Under the pieces are notes generated by a model that ran no database searches, was not told the origin of the DNA, and was given only the letters and a program-made list of their open reading frames with translations. This document shows, one piece after another, positions 43,895-52,245 of a stretch of DNA of 64,000 bases (positions are counted from its first letter, which is position 1; the number at the start of each line of letters is the position of its first letter). The DNA is from DATGUP01 sp035301265 (GTDB lineage Bacteria > Bacillota > Bacilli > Bacillales > Amphibacillaceae). The stretch covers positions 1-64,000 of the forward strand of contig DATGUP010000013.1 of NCBI GenBank assembly GCA_035301265.1, written 5' to 3'. Position numbers and translations under genes: made by a program.

Positions 43895-43946
43895 TACAAA
43901 TACAAAATTATATATGGGATTTCATATTAGATAAGGAGGATTTTTA

Positions 43947-44162
43947 ATGGGAGCTTTAGCAGCAGCAATCGCAATTGGATTGGCGGCATTGGGTGCCGGC
44001 CTTGGTAACGGAATGATTGTCAGTAAAACGGTTGAAGGGATAGCGCGTCAGCCGGAGTTGCGCGGTGCGCTACAGACAACGATGTTTATCGGGGTAGCTT
44101 TGGTCGAGGCGATTCCGATCATTGCAGCGGTCATTGCATTCATGGCTATTTTCTTAGCATAA
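43947..44162 (+). CDS. atpE: ATP synthase F0 subunit c
   Basis: The 71-residue hairpin protein of the rotating ring. The ion-binding Glu54 lies in VALVEAIP. The first helix keeps glycines (LGAGLGNG) and the second reads VALVEA rather than the PLAEA form of extreme alkaliphiles such as B. pseudofirmus. It looks like the neutral-pH, proton-type ring of B. subtilis. ATG 43947 follows a strong AAGGAGG. A stem-loop lies in the spacer to atpF. Confidence 0.97.
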   Translation: MGALAAAIAIGLAALGAGLGNGMIVSKTVEGIARQPELRGALQTTMFIGVALVEAIPIIAAVIAFMAIFLA

Positions 44163-44212
44163 AGCGATTGAAAGTGGCGGAGTTCACGTATGCGAATCTT
44201 CGCCATTGCTTT
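44161..44212 (+). promoter_or_regulatory. Stem-loop in the atpE-atpF spacer
   Basis: TGGCGGAG (44175-44182) pairs with CTTCGCCA (44198-44205), one G-U pair included. It is extended beyond an internal loop by AAAGC (44161-44165) with GCTTT (44208-44212). There is no long T tract, so it may act in RNA processing or stability. This could help make c subunit in excess, which the ring needs. Confidence 0.5.
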
Positions 44213-44294
44213 ATGCTGTTTTTTACCAATGCGTTTTACGATGTGCTAAATCCCAAGCCCTTGTAATGCTGTCGGAGTGGAAGGAGTGAATACT

Positions 44295-44804
44295 TTGTTT
44301 GCATACATTGCCTTTATAGGCGGTTTAAGAGTAGGGGACATGCTCGTTCAGCTGTTTTTCTTCCTGTTATTGTTATTCTTGCTTAAGAAATACGCTTGGG
44401 GACCTCTTATTAACATGATGCAAAAACGAGAAGAATATGTAGCGAATGAAATCGAAGCGGCGGAAAAAAGCCGCGCTGAAGCCGAAAAAGCATCGCAAGA
44501 AGCAGCTGAGCGGTTGAAGCAAACAAAACAAGAAGCCCAACAAATTATCGAAGATGCTAAAAGCGCCGGTGCTAAACAAGAACGCGCTATTATTGAGGCG
44601 GCTTACAAAGAAGCTGAGCGCATTAAGCAGTCAGCACAGGAAGAAATCGAACGTGAAAAAGAAAAAGCAATCAATGCCTTGCAGGATAAAGTTGCCTCAT
44701 TATCGGTTTTGATTGCCTCAAAAGTGATTGAAAAAGAGATCAGCGAACAAGATCAGGAAAAATTGATTCACGACTATATTAAAGAGGTAGGAGAAGAGCA
44801 ATGA
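44295..44804 (+). CDS. atpF: ATP synthase F0 subunit b
   Basis: The peripheral stalk: one N-terminal membrane helix (LVQLFFFLLLLFLLKKYAW) followed by a long, charged coiled coil to the end, 169 residues. I chose TTG 44295, six bases after GGAGTG. Earlier in-frame GTG codons at 44277 and 44286 lie before or within the ribosome site. Its stop overlaps the atpH start, so b and delta are translationally coupled. Confidence 0.93.
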   Translation: MFAYIAFIGGLRVGDMLVQLFFFLLLLFLLKKYAWGPLINMMQKREEYVANEIEAAEKSRAEAEKASQEAAERLKQTKQEAQQIIEDAKSAGAKQERAIIEAAYKEAERIKQSAQEEIEREKEKAINALQDKVASLSVLIASKVIEKEISEQDQEKLIHDYIKEVGEEQ

Positions 44805-45343
44805 GTGGACAAATTGTAGCAAGGCGTTACGCAGATGCTCTTTTCCAGCTCGGCGACGAAAAAGGATCGCTCGATCAGCTTGTTGATGAGTTCCGTCTCA
44901 TCAAAGATGTCTTTCAAGAAAACGAGCTGCAAGCCTTCCTGGCACATCCACGCGTTGCACTCGATAAAAAGTATGCGTTTTTAGATCGTGTATTTGCTGG
45001 GTTTTCCCGCGAATGTGTCAATACGATCAAACTGCTTGTCAAACGGCACCGCATTCATATCGTTCCATCTGTTGTCGATCACTTCATTCAGTTGGTCAAC
45101 GACGCACAAGGCATTGCCGAAGCAACGGTATATTCGGTTCGCCCGTTAAGCGATGAAGAGTTAAAACAGCTCGAAAAACCGATTGCCGACCGGTTTAATA
45201 AACGTCGAATCGTATTTGAAAACATTGTTGACCCGTCGGTGCTCGGCGGTGTTAAAATTCGGATCGGCAATACGATTATGGATGGCAGTCTCGGCGGTAA
45301 ATTAAAACGTATCGAGCGACGGATTGTAACGGCGAACTATTGA
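44801..45343 (+). CDS. atpH: ATP synthase F1 subunit delta
   Basis: Joins the b stalk to the top of the alpha-beta ring. The 180 residues begin with the usual VARRYADALFQL and end with the conserved GGVKIRIGNTIMDGSLGGKL. ATG 44801 overlaps the atpF stop and has TAGGAG upstream. Length and order are standard. Confidence 0.95.
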   Translation: MSGQIVARRYADALFQLGDEKGSLDQLVDEFRLIKDVFQENELQAFLAHPRVALDKKYAFLDRVFAGFSRECVNTIKLLVKRHRIHIVPSVVDHFIQLVNDAQGIAEATVYSVRPLSDEELKQLEKPIADRFNKRRIVFENIVDPSVLGGVKIRIGNTIMDGSLGGKLKRIERRIVTANY

Positions 45344-45361
45344 TGATAGGGGTGATGTAAT

Positions 45362-46876
45362 ATGAGCATTAAGGCTGAAGAAATCAGTGCACTGATTAAA
45401 GAGCAAATCGAAACGTTTGATTCGGAGATTGAAGTCTCTGATGTCGGAACGGTGATCGAAGTTGGTGACGGTATCGCCCGCGCCCATGGACTCGACAATG
45501 CCATGGCTGGTGAGCTTGTTGAGTTTTCCAACGGCGTTATGGGAATGGCGCAAAACCTTGAAGAGTCCAACGTCGGTATTGTTATCCTCGGTCCGTTTAC
45601 TGATATTAAAGAAGGCGATGAAGTACGCCGTACGGGAAGAATTATGGAAGTCCCCGTCGGTGAGGAACTCTTAGGACGTGTTGTCAATCCACTCGGTCAG
45701 CCAGTAGATGGAAAGGGGCCGATTGAAACATCGAAAACACGGCCGATTGAATCCCCAGCACCAGGTGTTATGGACCGTAAATCGGTTGATGAGCCGCTGC
45801 AGACCGGAATCAAGGCGATCGATGCACTCGTTCCGATCGGCCGCGGTCAGCGTGAGTTGATTATCGGTGACCGGCAGACAGGAAAGACGACCGTTGCTGT
45901 AGATACCATCCTCAACCAAAAGGATCAGAATATGATTTGTATTTACGTTGCCATTGGTCAGAAAGACTCAACAGTCCGCAGTACGGTCGAAACATTCCGC
46001 CGCTACGGGGCGCTCGATTACACGATCGTTGTGACCGCCGGTGCATCGGATCCAGCACCGCTTCTCTATTTAGCACCATATGCCGGTGTGTCGATGGGTG
46101 AAGAATTTATGTACAATGGTCAGCACGTTTTAGTCGTATATGATGACTTAACAAAACAAGCGGCAGCATACCGAGAACTGTCCTTGCTGCTACGCCGCCC
46201 ACCAGGCCGTGAAGCGTTCCCTGGAGATGTGTTCTACCTTCACTCGCGCTTGCTTGAGCGTGCAGCTAAGCTAAGCGATGATAAAGGTGGCGGTTCCTTG
46301 ACTGCACTTCCGTTTGTCGAAACGCAAGCCGGCGATATATCCGCCTATATTCCGACAAACGTCATCTCGATTACCGACGGACAAATCTTTTTACAATCGG
46401 ATTTATTCTTCTCCGGCGTACGTCCAGCGATTAACGCAGGCTTATCCGTATCGCGCGTGGGCGGTTCCGCTCAAATAAAAGCGATGAAAAAAGTAGCCGG
46501 AACATTGCGGTTAGACTTGGCATCGTATCGTGAGCTGGAAGCATTTGCTCAATTTGGTTCGGATCTTGACAAAGCGACCCAAGATAAACTGAACCGCGGA
46601 GAACGAACGGTTGAAGTGTTGAAACAAGGCTTGCACCAGCCGCTTCCGGTTGAAAAACAGGTGATGATTATCTATGCCTTGACCAAAGGGTTTCTCGATG
46701 ATATTCCTGTGGAAGATATTCAGCGTTTCGAGACGGAATTTTATGCGTGGTTGGATGAGAATCGTAAGGAACTTCTCAGATCAATTCGTGAGACAGGCCA
46801 GTTGCCAGACGTAGAGGATATGGACGATGCGGTGGAGTCATTTAAACAGACGTTTTTACCAAGTGAATCCAAATAA
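45362..46876 (+). CDS. atpA: ATP synthase F1 subunit alpha
   Basis: The non-catalytic nucleotide-binding subunit. The 504 residues carry the P-loop GDRQTGKT (169-176), and further on ISITDGQIFLQSDLF and the conserved Arg region GVRPAINAGLSVSRVGG. ATG 45362 follows AGGGGTGATG. It is closely spaced to atpH (18 bases) and separated from atpG by a structured 77-base spacer. Confidence 0.97.
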   Translation: MSIKAEEISALIKEQIETFDSEIEVSDVGTVIEVGDGIARAHGLDNAMAGELVEFSNGVMGMAQNLEESNVGIVILGPFTDIKEGDEVRRTGRIMEVPVGEELLGRVVNPLGQPVDGKGPIETSKTRPIESPAPGVMDRKSVDEPLQTGIKAIDALVPIGRGQRELIIGDRQTGKTTVAVDTILNQKDQNMICIYVAIGQKDSTVRSTVETFRRYGALDYTIVVTAGASDPAPLLYLAPYAGVSMGEEFMYNGQHVLVVYDDLTKQAAAYRELSLLLRRPPGREAFPGDVFYLHSRLLERAAKLSDDKGGGSLTALPFVETQAGDISAYIPTNVISITDGQIFLQSDLFFSGVRPAINAGLSVSRVGGSAQIKAMKKVAGTLRLDLASYRELEAFAQFGSDLDKATQDKLNRGERTVEVLKQGLHQPLPVEKQVMIIYALTKGFLDDIPVEDIQRFETEFYAWLDENRKELLRSIRETGQLPDVEDMDDAVESFKQTFLPSESK

Positions 46877-46887
46877 TTCGTCAAGAA

Positions 46888-46935
46888 AACAGAGGGTGAT
46901 TGCAGCTCTTCACCGCCTGGGCTGTCACCTCTGTT
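46888..46935 (+). promoter_or_regulatory. Stem-loop in the atpA-atpG spacer
   Basis: AACAGAGGGTGA (46888-46899) pairs with TCACCTCTGTT (46925-46935), 11 pairs with one bulged G. It ends just before the atpG ribosome site GGAAGGGGTGAAA. No T tract follows, so it is not a terminator. It may set the translation level of gamma relative to alpha and beta. Confidence 0.55.
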
Positions 46936-46953
46936 CGGGAAGGGGTGAAACGC

Positions 46954-47811
46954 TTGGCATCGCTTAGGGATATTAAAAAGCGAATCGAGTCGACAGAAAA
47001 AACAAAAAAAATAACTAAAGCTATGGAAATGGTATCCGCTGCAAAAATGTCACGAGCAGAACAAAATGTGCGCAACTTTTTGCCCTATAGTGAAAAAATT
47101 CAAGAAGTTGTCACAAGCATTGCCCAACATAGTCCTGATGCGGATCATCCGATGCTGCAAGCGCGCGAGGTGCACAGGACGGGTTATATTGTCGTCACCT
47201 CAGACCGGGGTCTTGCCGGTGCGTACAATAGTAATGTGTTGAAAAAATTGTTGCAAATCATTCGCACAAAGCACAAATCAGCTGATGAATATATGATTAT
47301 CGTTGTCGGTCGAGTCGGCTATGATTTTTGCAGAAAAATGGATATGCCCGTTGTAAAAAGCATTATCGGTCTGGACGATCAGCCGAGCTTTGCCGATATC
47401 AAAGATTTAGCCTCTGAAACGGTGGAGATGTTCAGCAACGAAGATATCGATGAATTAACCATCATCTATAACCATTATGTCAGTGCTATTTCGCAAAAAG
47501 TAACCGAGAAACAACTGCTACCGATTACCGATCTTGACAAGGCCGAGGGCGGCAGTTCGTACGAATATGAACCGAATGAGGAAGATATTTTACAAGTGTT
47601 ATTACCCCAATATGCTGAAAGCTTGATTTACGGGGCACTTCTTGATGGTAAAGCAAGTGAACACGCCGCCCGTATGACGGCGATGCGCAGTGCTACGGAT
47701 AATGCCGATGAATTGATTGATGAGTTGACATTATCCTACAACCGAGCACGCCAAGCGGCGATTACACAAGAGATTACAGAAATTATCGGTGGCGTAGCCG
47801 CATTAGAATAA
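46954..47811 (+). CDS. atpG: ATP synthase F1 subunit gamma
   Basis: The central shaft of the motor. The 285 residues begin ASLRDIKKRIESTEKTKKIT and end in the conserved helix YNRARQAAITQEITEIIGG. The likely start is TTG 46954, with GAAGGGGTGAAA upstream; the frame is open to 46900 but the match with the family starts at the TTG. Using a TTG start suits a subunit needed in one copy against three alpha and three beta. Confidence 0.94.
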   Translation: MASLRDIKKRIESTEKTKKITKAMEMVSAAKMSRAEQNVRNFLPYSEKIQEVVTSIAQHSPDADHPMLQAREVHRTGYIVVTSDRGLAGAYNSNVLKKLLQIIRTKHKSADEYMIIVVGRVGYDFCRKMDMPVVKSIIGLDDQPSFADIKDLASETVEMFSNEDIDELTIIYNHYVSAISQKVTEKQLLPITDLDKAEGGSSYEYEPNEEDILQVLLPQYAESLIYGALLDGKASEHAARMTAMRSATDNADELIDELTLSYNRARQAAITQEITEIIGGVAALE

Positions 47812-47840
47812 TTGCTGAAAGTCAGTGAGGAGGGAATTGG

Positions 47841-49262
47841 ATGTCGAAAGGACATGTGACACAAGTCATGGGCCCTGTCGTCGATGTCACGTTTGACGAC
47901 GGCAGGCTTCCTGACATTAACAACGCATTAAAAGTCCAAGCGAAAGCCGGTGAGGATAGTGAAGTAGACATTGACCTCACGCTTGAAGTCGCCCTTCATC
48001 TTGGCGATAATGCAGTGCGCACGGTTGCCATGTCATCGACGGACGGTTTGAAGCGCGGCATGGAGGTTGTTGATACAGGCGGGCCGATCACTGTACCGGT
48101 TGGTGAGGAAACGTTAGGCCGGGTATTTAATGTACTCGGTGACAACATCGACTTGGATGAACCGATCAGTGATGATGCACGCCGCGATCCGATTCACCGC
48201 GAATCGCCGGAATTCGAGGACTTGTCAACGGAAACGGAAATTTTGGAAACAGGGATTAAAGTTGTAGACCTATTGGCGCCTTATATTAAAGGTGGAAAAA
48301 TCGGTCTGTTTGGCGGTGCCGGTGTTGGCAAAACTGTTCTCATTCAGGAATTGATCAATAACGTCGCTCAGGAACACGGGGGAATTTCTGTGTTTGCTGG
48401 TGTGGGCGAGCGGACAAGAGAAGGTAACGACCTTTATTATGAAATGAAAGATTCCGGTGTTATTTCCAAAACGGCTATGGTTTTCGGCCAGATGAACGAA
48501 CCGCCAGGAGCGCGTATGCGCGTTGCTTTAACAGGTCTGACGATGGCCGAATACTTCCGCGATGAAGAAGGGCAAGACGTTTTATTGTTTATCGATAATA
48601 TTTTCCGGTTTACACAGGCAGGTATGGAAGTTTCAGCCTTGTTGGGTCGCATGCCTTCTGCCGTCGGATACCAACCAACGCTTGCGACAGAGATGGGACA
48701 ACTTCAGGAGCGCATTACATCAACGAATAAAGGTTCGGTCACGTCGATCCAGGCGATTTACGTTCCAGCAGACGACTACACCGACCCGGCGCCAGCAACA
48801 ACATTTGCCCACTTGGATGCCACAACCAACCTAGACCGTGGACTATCCGAGCAAGGTATTTATCCAGCGGTGGATCCGCTAGCATCTACATCGCGTGCAC
48901 TCGATCCGGAAATCGTCGGCGAGGAACATTACAATGTGGCACGCGAAGTCCAGCAAACGTTGCAGCGATACAAAGAACTACAAGATATTATTGCGATTCT
49001 CGGTATGGATGAACTATCTGATGAAGATAAATTAACGGTGGCACGTGCGCGCCGGATTCAGTTCTTCTTGTCGCAAAACTTCCACGTTGCTGAACAATTT
49101 ACCGGCCAGCCCGGTTCTTATGTGCCGGTTGAGGAAACGGTTAGAGGCTTCAGGGAAATTCTCGACGGAAAATACGACCATCTGCCGGAAGATGCGTTCC
49201 GTCTTGTCGGTCGTATTGAAGAAGTCGTGGAAAAGGCAAAGCGAATGGAAAATAACGAATAA
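47841..49262 (+). CDS. atpD: ATP synthase F1 subunit beta
   Basis: The catalytic subunit. The 473 residues carry the P-loop GGAGVGKT (158-165), the catalytic Glu in GERTREGNDLY, and the DELSEEE-like region here reading DELSDEDKLTV. ATG 47841 follows GAGGAGGG, the strongest ribosome site of the operon's second half. Length is standard. Confidence 0.98.
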   Translation: MSKGHVTQVMGPVVDVTFDDGRLPDINNALKVQAKAGEDSEVDIDLTLEVALHLGDNAVRTVAMSSTDGLKRGMEVVDTGGPITVPVGEETLGRVFNVLGDNIDLDEPISDDARRDPIHRESPEFEDLSTETEILETGIKVVDLLAPYIKGGKIGLFGGAGVGKTVLIQELINNVAQEHGGISVFAGVGERTREGNDLYYEMKDSGVISKTAMVFGQMNEPPGARMRVALTGLTMAEYFRDEEGQDVLLFIDNIFRFTQAGMEVSALLGRMPSAVGYQPTLATEMGQLQERITSTNKGSVTSIQAIYVPADDYTDPAPATTFAHLDATTNLDRGLSEQGIYPAVDPLASTSRALDPEIVGEEHYNVAREVQQTLQRYKELQDIIAILGMDELSDEDKLTVARARRIQFFLSQNFHVAEQFTGQPGSYVPVEETVRGFREILDGKYDHLPEDAFRLVGRIEEVVEKAKRMENNE

Positions 49263-49352
49263 AAAAGGCTGTAGGCGGAAGCACATCGCAACCATCTTCC
49301 GCCTGTTCATCGGAATCCGATGGTTTTTGCCTGTCTCGAGGAGGGATTATGT

Positions 49353-49748
49353 TTGAAAACACTAGCTGTAAGTGTTGTCACTCCTGATGGTCCCGTGTTG
49401 GAAGATAGCTTTGATATGGTCATTTGCAAAGCGGAAAACGGTGAAATTGGTATTTTACCAGAACATATCCCGATGGTTGCTCCCCTTGAAATCAGTGCTG
49501 TGCGTCTGAAAAAAGGTAGCGATACGCAATATTTGGCGGTTAACGGTGGATTTTTGGAAGTTCGACCTGACCATGTGACAATTCTTGCACAATCGGCTGA
49601 AAAACCGTCTGATATTGACATCGATCGGGCAAAGGAAGCAAAAAAGCGAGCCGAACAACGTTTACAATCCAAACGGGATGATATTGATTTCAAGCGTGCG
49701 GAACTAGCATTGAAGCGGGCTATAAACCGTTTGAATGTAGCGCAGTAA
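49353..49748 (+). CDS. atpC: ATP synthase F1 subunit epsilon
   Basis: The inhibitory and coupling subunit at the foot of the shaft. The 131 residues start with a beta sandwich (VVTPDGPVLEDSFDMVI, GILPEHIPMVAPLEISAVRL) and end in a helical hairpin (DIDRAKEAKKRAEQRL onward). It starts with TTG 49353 after GAGGAGGGATT, aligning with MKTV of B. subtilis; the frame is open to 49320. It is the last gene of the operon and is followed by a strong terminator. Confidence 0.94.
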   Translation: MKTLAVSVVTPDGPVLEDSFDMVICKAENGEIGILPEHIPMVAPLEISAVRLKKGSDTQYLAVNGGFLEVRPDHVTILAQSAEKPSDIDIDRAKEAKKRAEQRLQSKRDDIDFKRAELALKRAINRLNVAQ

Positions 49749-49752
49749 AACC

Positions 49753-49790
49753 AAAAAGTCCCTTGCAGCTTAGCTGTAAGGGACTTTTTT
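49753..49790. terminator. Bidirectional terminator after atpC
   Basis: AAAAAGTCCCTTGCAGC and GCTGTAAGGGACTTTTTT pair around a three-base loop, with A and T runs on both sides. It ends the atp operon and, from the other side, the YibE/F pair. Confidence 0.93.
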
Positions 49791-49793
49791 GAA

Positions 49794-50567
49794 TCACGAC
49801 TTAGGCGACTTGCTATGTATATGAACTAAATAATACGCGTTAATCCAAGCGGCGATAGGGATGATGAGAGCTATCCCAATCCCAGCACAACAGATCATGA
49901 TCATTTCCGCACTGAATATTTTGGAATTCACAATATCACCAAACGAATAGGATAAGTCTTTAAACCATAAAAGCAAGGCCATATAACCGCCAATGAAAGC
50001 GAAAAATAACGTGTTTGTATTGGAACCTAAAATGTCTTTACCAATCGTTAACCCTGATGCAAATAATGCTTGACGGCTGATCGTTGGATTGTGATTAAAA
50101 ATTTCGCGCATAGGCGATGTAATGGAAATCGCCACATCCGTAATTGCGCCGATCGTGCTCATAATGATCACCGCAGCCGCGATCTTGACGAAGTCGACGC
50201 CAATGTATAGTGAAAAAATACTCAGTTCCTCGATCTCTTCTTCACCAAAACCATGAATCATTGCTTTTTTAGTGACGACGTATATAAACATAAACATGAA
50301 TGCAATCGTGATGATGGTTGAGATAAAAGCTGTGACAGTCTTGCTGTTAACTTTATTGATGTAAAAGAGATTGATGGCACTGACTGCCGTACACGCGATC
50401 ATCGTCAAAAGGATAGGATTGGCATGGGGATCGATCATGATGAATACAGTAAGCAGCACGATGGTAAAATTGAAAAATAACGACATGAAAGACCGTGCTC
50501 CTTTTTTACCGCCTATGGCAACCATTAACAATAACAAAATGAGCGCTAGCAACACTAAAACATTCAT
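49794..50567 (-). CDS. YibE/F-family membrane protein (second of pair)
   Basis: A 257-residue integral membrane protein with about seven helices. It contains the family-type motif GAITDVAISITSPMREI and GKDILGSNTNTLFFAFIGG. YibE/F proteins are widespread in Firmicutes but their function is not established; a transport role has been suggested. Its start overlaps the stop of the upstream gene by four bases, so the pair is translationally coupled and probably forms one complex. It is inserted between atpC and ywzB, on the strand opposite to its surroundings. Confidence 0.82.
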   Translation of the reverse strand: MNVLVLLALILLLLMVAIGGKKGARSFMSLFFNFTIVLLTVFIMIDPHANPILLTMIACTAVSAINLFYINKVNSKTVTAFISTIITIAFMFMFIYVVTKKAMIHGFGEEEIEELSIFSLYIGVDFVKIAAAVIIMSTIGAITDVAISITSPMREIFNHNPTISRQALFASGLTIGKDILGSNTNTLFFAFIGGYMALLLWFKDLSYSFGDIVNSKIFSAEMIMICCAGIGIALIIPIAAWINAYYLVHIHSKSPKS

Positions 50568-51727
50568 GATTTTACCCTCTTTCGTTTAATGAAAAAGATG
50601 GATGCATACAAGCCGATCGGGATGGTGATGACAATTCCAATACCGCCAGCAAGCGCCCGAGCCAATTCCAATGAAAGATTGATGGAAAGAGTGAATCCAA
50701 GCGGCGAGTAATTTTTGAAATATAGAATCAGCATGGGAATCGAACCGCTGATGTAGGCGAAAAATAATATATTCGCCATCGTTCCCATAATATCTTTACC
50801 AATATCGAATCCGGCTGTCTTAAGCGCTTGAATCGATATGTTATGATCTTTTTGATAAAGCTCAAACAAAGCAGCGGAAATCGAAATGGCAACATCCATG
50901 ACGGCACCTAATGAGCCGATGAACAGCCCTGCCAAAAATACGAGTTTATACGGCCGGGTTAAAAATTGCATTTCTTCATAGTGCAGGCCGTTTTCTGATG
51001 TGATCCACATGACAAGATAGGTGATGAACAATGATGCAAATGTGCCTAACAAAGTGGCGATAATCGCCGCATACGTTTTTTCATTACAGCCGTTAACGAG
51101 TAACAAGGAAAGGACTGTGAATAAAACGACCGCTAGGCCACATATCCATAATAAATTTATATTCGTATTGACGTATATGTCCAAGGCAAATGACAAGAGA
51201 ATAATATTTATTGCTAAACTCAAACCGGCCAATAAACCTTGTTTTTTACCGACGAAAAGAAGTGTTACCATAAATATCCAGGTAACGATAACGATATATT
51301 TATCGCGTTTAACGCCTGTTATATCTCCCGTTAACACCGTGTTTTCTCGTTCATCTTGATCAATGGAAACAAATACTTTATGTCCGGCTTGATACGGTTG
51401 ATCGTAAGCACCTGATGCTGAATATTCATTCACTAAATGGATCCGTTCTCCTTTTAACACACCGTTTGTTATTTCCGCTGTTATATGTTGTGTAAACAAT
51501 TGATCTTCATTATGGTAAGCATCCGTTATATCGGTTACATCTTCCAGTTCAGTGTCGATCACTTGAGCAATAGTCCGTTCGTACAACGCATCATTATGAT
51601 CGACAAATATAATGGAAGCGATAGCAACGCATGCTATGACGATATAAAATGAAAGGCGTTTATAAAGCGAACGTTTAAATAGGTAAATGATCCGCTCACC
51701 TCTATCATTTAGTTTTAAAGATGACAT
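50564..51727 (-). CDS. YibE/F-family membrane protein (first of pair)
   Basis: A 387-residue protein with one N-terminal helix and an outside domain of about 110 residues (about 55-145). Then come seven or so helices with GAVMDVAISISAALFEL and GKDIMGTMANILFFAYISG, the same motif pair as its partner. The extra soluble domain sets it apart as the YibE/F long form. The start is uncertain: ATG 51727 has no good ribosome site, and a GAGGTGAG lies slightly inside the gene. No function can be given. Confidence 0.8.
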   Translation of the reverse strand: MSSLKLNDRGERIIYLFKRSLYKRLSFYIVIACVAIASIIFVDHNDALYERTIAQVIDTELEDVTDITDAYHNEDQLFTQHITAEITNGVLKGERIHLVNEYSASGAYDQPYQAGHKVFVSIDQDERENTVLTGDITGVKRDKYIVIVTWIFMVTLLFVGKKQGLLAGLSLAINIILLSFALDIYVNTNINLLWICGLAVVLFTVLSLLLVNGCNEKTYAAIIATLLGTFASLFITYLVMWITSENGLHYEEMQFLTRPYKLVFLAGLFIGSLGAVMDVAISISAALFELYQKDHNISIQALKTAGFDIGKDIMGTMANILFFAYISGSIPMLILYFKNYSPLGFTLSINLSLELARALAGGIGIVITIPIGLYASIFFIKRKRVKS

Positions 51728-51925
51728 TAATGGTGGACATTAGGATAGCAAGGAATGGGACAAGGGTCAAGAAAAGGTTAAAAGTACTAATCAAATGGAT
51801 AGCAAATCGTAAACTGTCGATATTACCCGGGAAATGAATGGATTTTTGTCACATGTTTTGTTGACATTTCCCTTTTTCCGTGGCAAAGTAGCAAGTAGTC
51901 ATAACGAGCACAAGGTGTGGTTAAG

Positions 51926-52156
51926 TTGTTTTCGATTGGACAGACGGCGCTTGTCAGTATTACTTCACATATTATTTTTATCCTCATCACTTGGCGCGTT
52001 CTTCAAGCGCTCAATGTCGACCCTCTTATACGTAAAGGCCGGGTCGTTGAAGCGCGGATATTGCTATTGTTTATTACTATTGTCGTTGGCAGTGGTGTCA
52101 GCCGGTTTTTCCTTGAGTTTCTCCAATGGTCACAAGAACTGATTTATTTATTTTAA
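51926..52156 (+). CDS. ywzB: DUF1146 family membrane protein YwzB
   Basis: A 76-residue protein with two membrane helices (QTALVSITSHIIFILITWRV and ARILLLFITIVVGSGVSRFF). DUF1146 proteins follow the ATP synthase operon in many bacilli; the function is unknown. I chose TTG 51926, eight bases after AAGGTG; GTG 51917 is in frame but overlaps the ribosome site. A hairpin after it could end its transcript and also covers the ywmB ribosome site. Confidence 0.82.
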   Translation: MFSIGQTALVSITSHIIFILITWRVLQALNVDPLIRKGRVVEARILLLFITIVVGSGVSRFFLEFLQWSQELIYLF

Positions 52157-52189
52157 ACACCGATAAAATCTACTATTCTATGATTCAAG

Positions 52190-52244
52190 TATAAGTCAAG
52201 GCCTCCTTGTTCATACTTATGCTAGATGAACGAGGAGGGTTTTT
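52190..52244 (+). promoter_or_regulatory. Hairpin covering the ywmB ribosome site, possible terminator and promoter
   Basis: CCTCCTTGTTCAT (52202-52214) pairs with ATGAACGAGGAGG (52226-52238), 13 pairs including one G-U, followed by five Ts. The 3' arm is the ywmB ribosome site. It can act as the ywzB terminator, and any read-through RNA would have its ywmB start closed. A weak mother-cell-type -10, CATACTTA (52212-52219), with GTATAAG 15 bases ahead, could start an RNA at about 52226 that lacks the 5' arm. The hairpin is certain; the promoter is weak. Confidence 0.55.
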
Positions 52245-52245
52245 A

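Noticed and set aside
43947..44162. Alkaliphile-type ATP synthase c subunit
   Set aside because: The first helix keeps its glycines and the second reads VALVEA, so the known alkaliphile motifs are absent.
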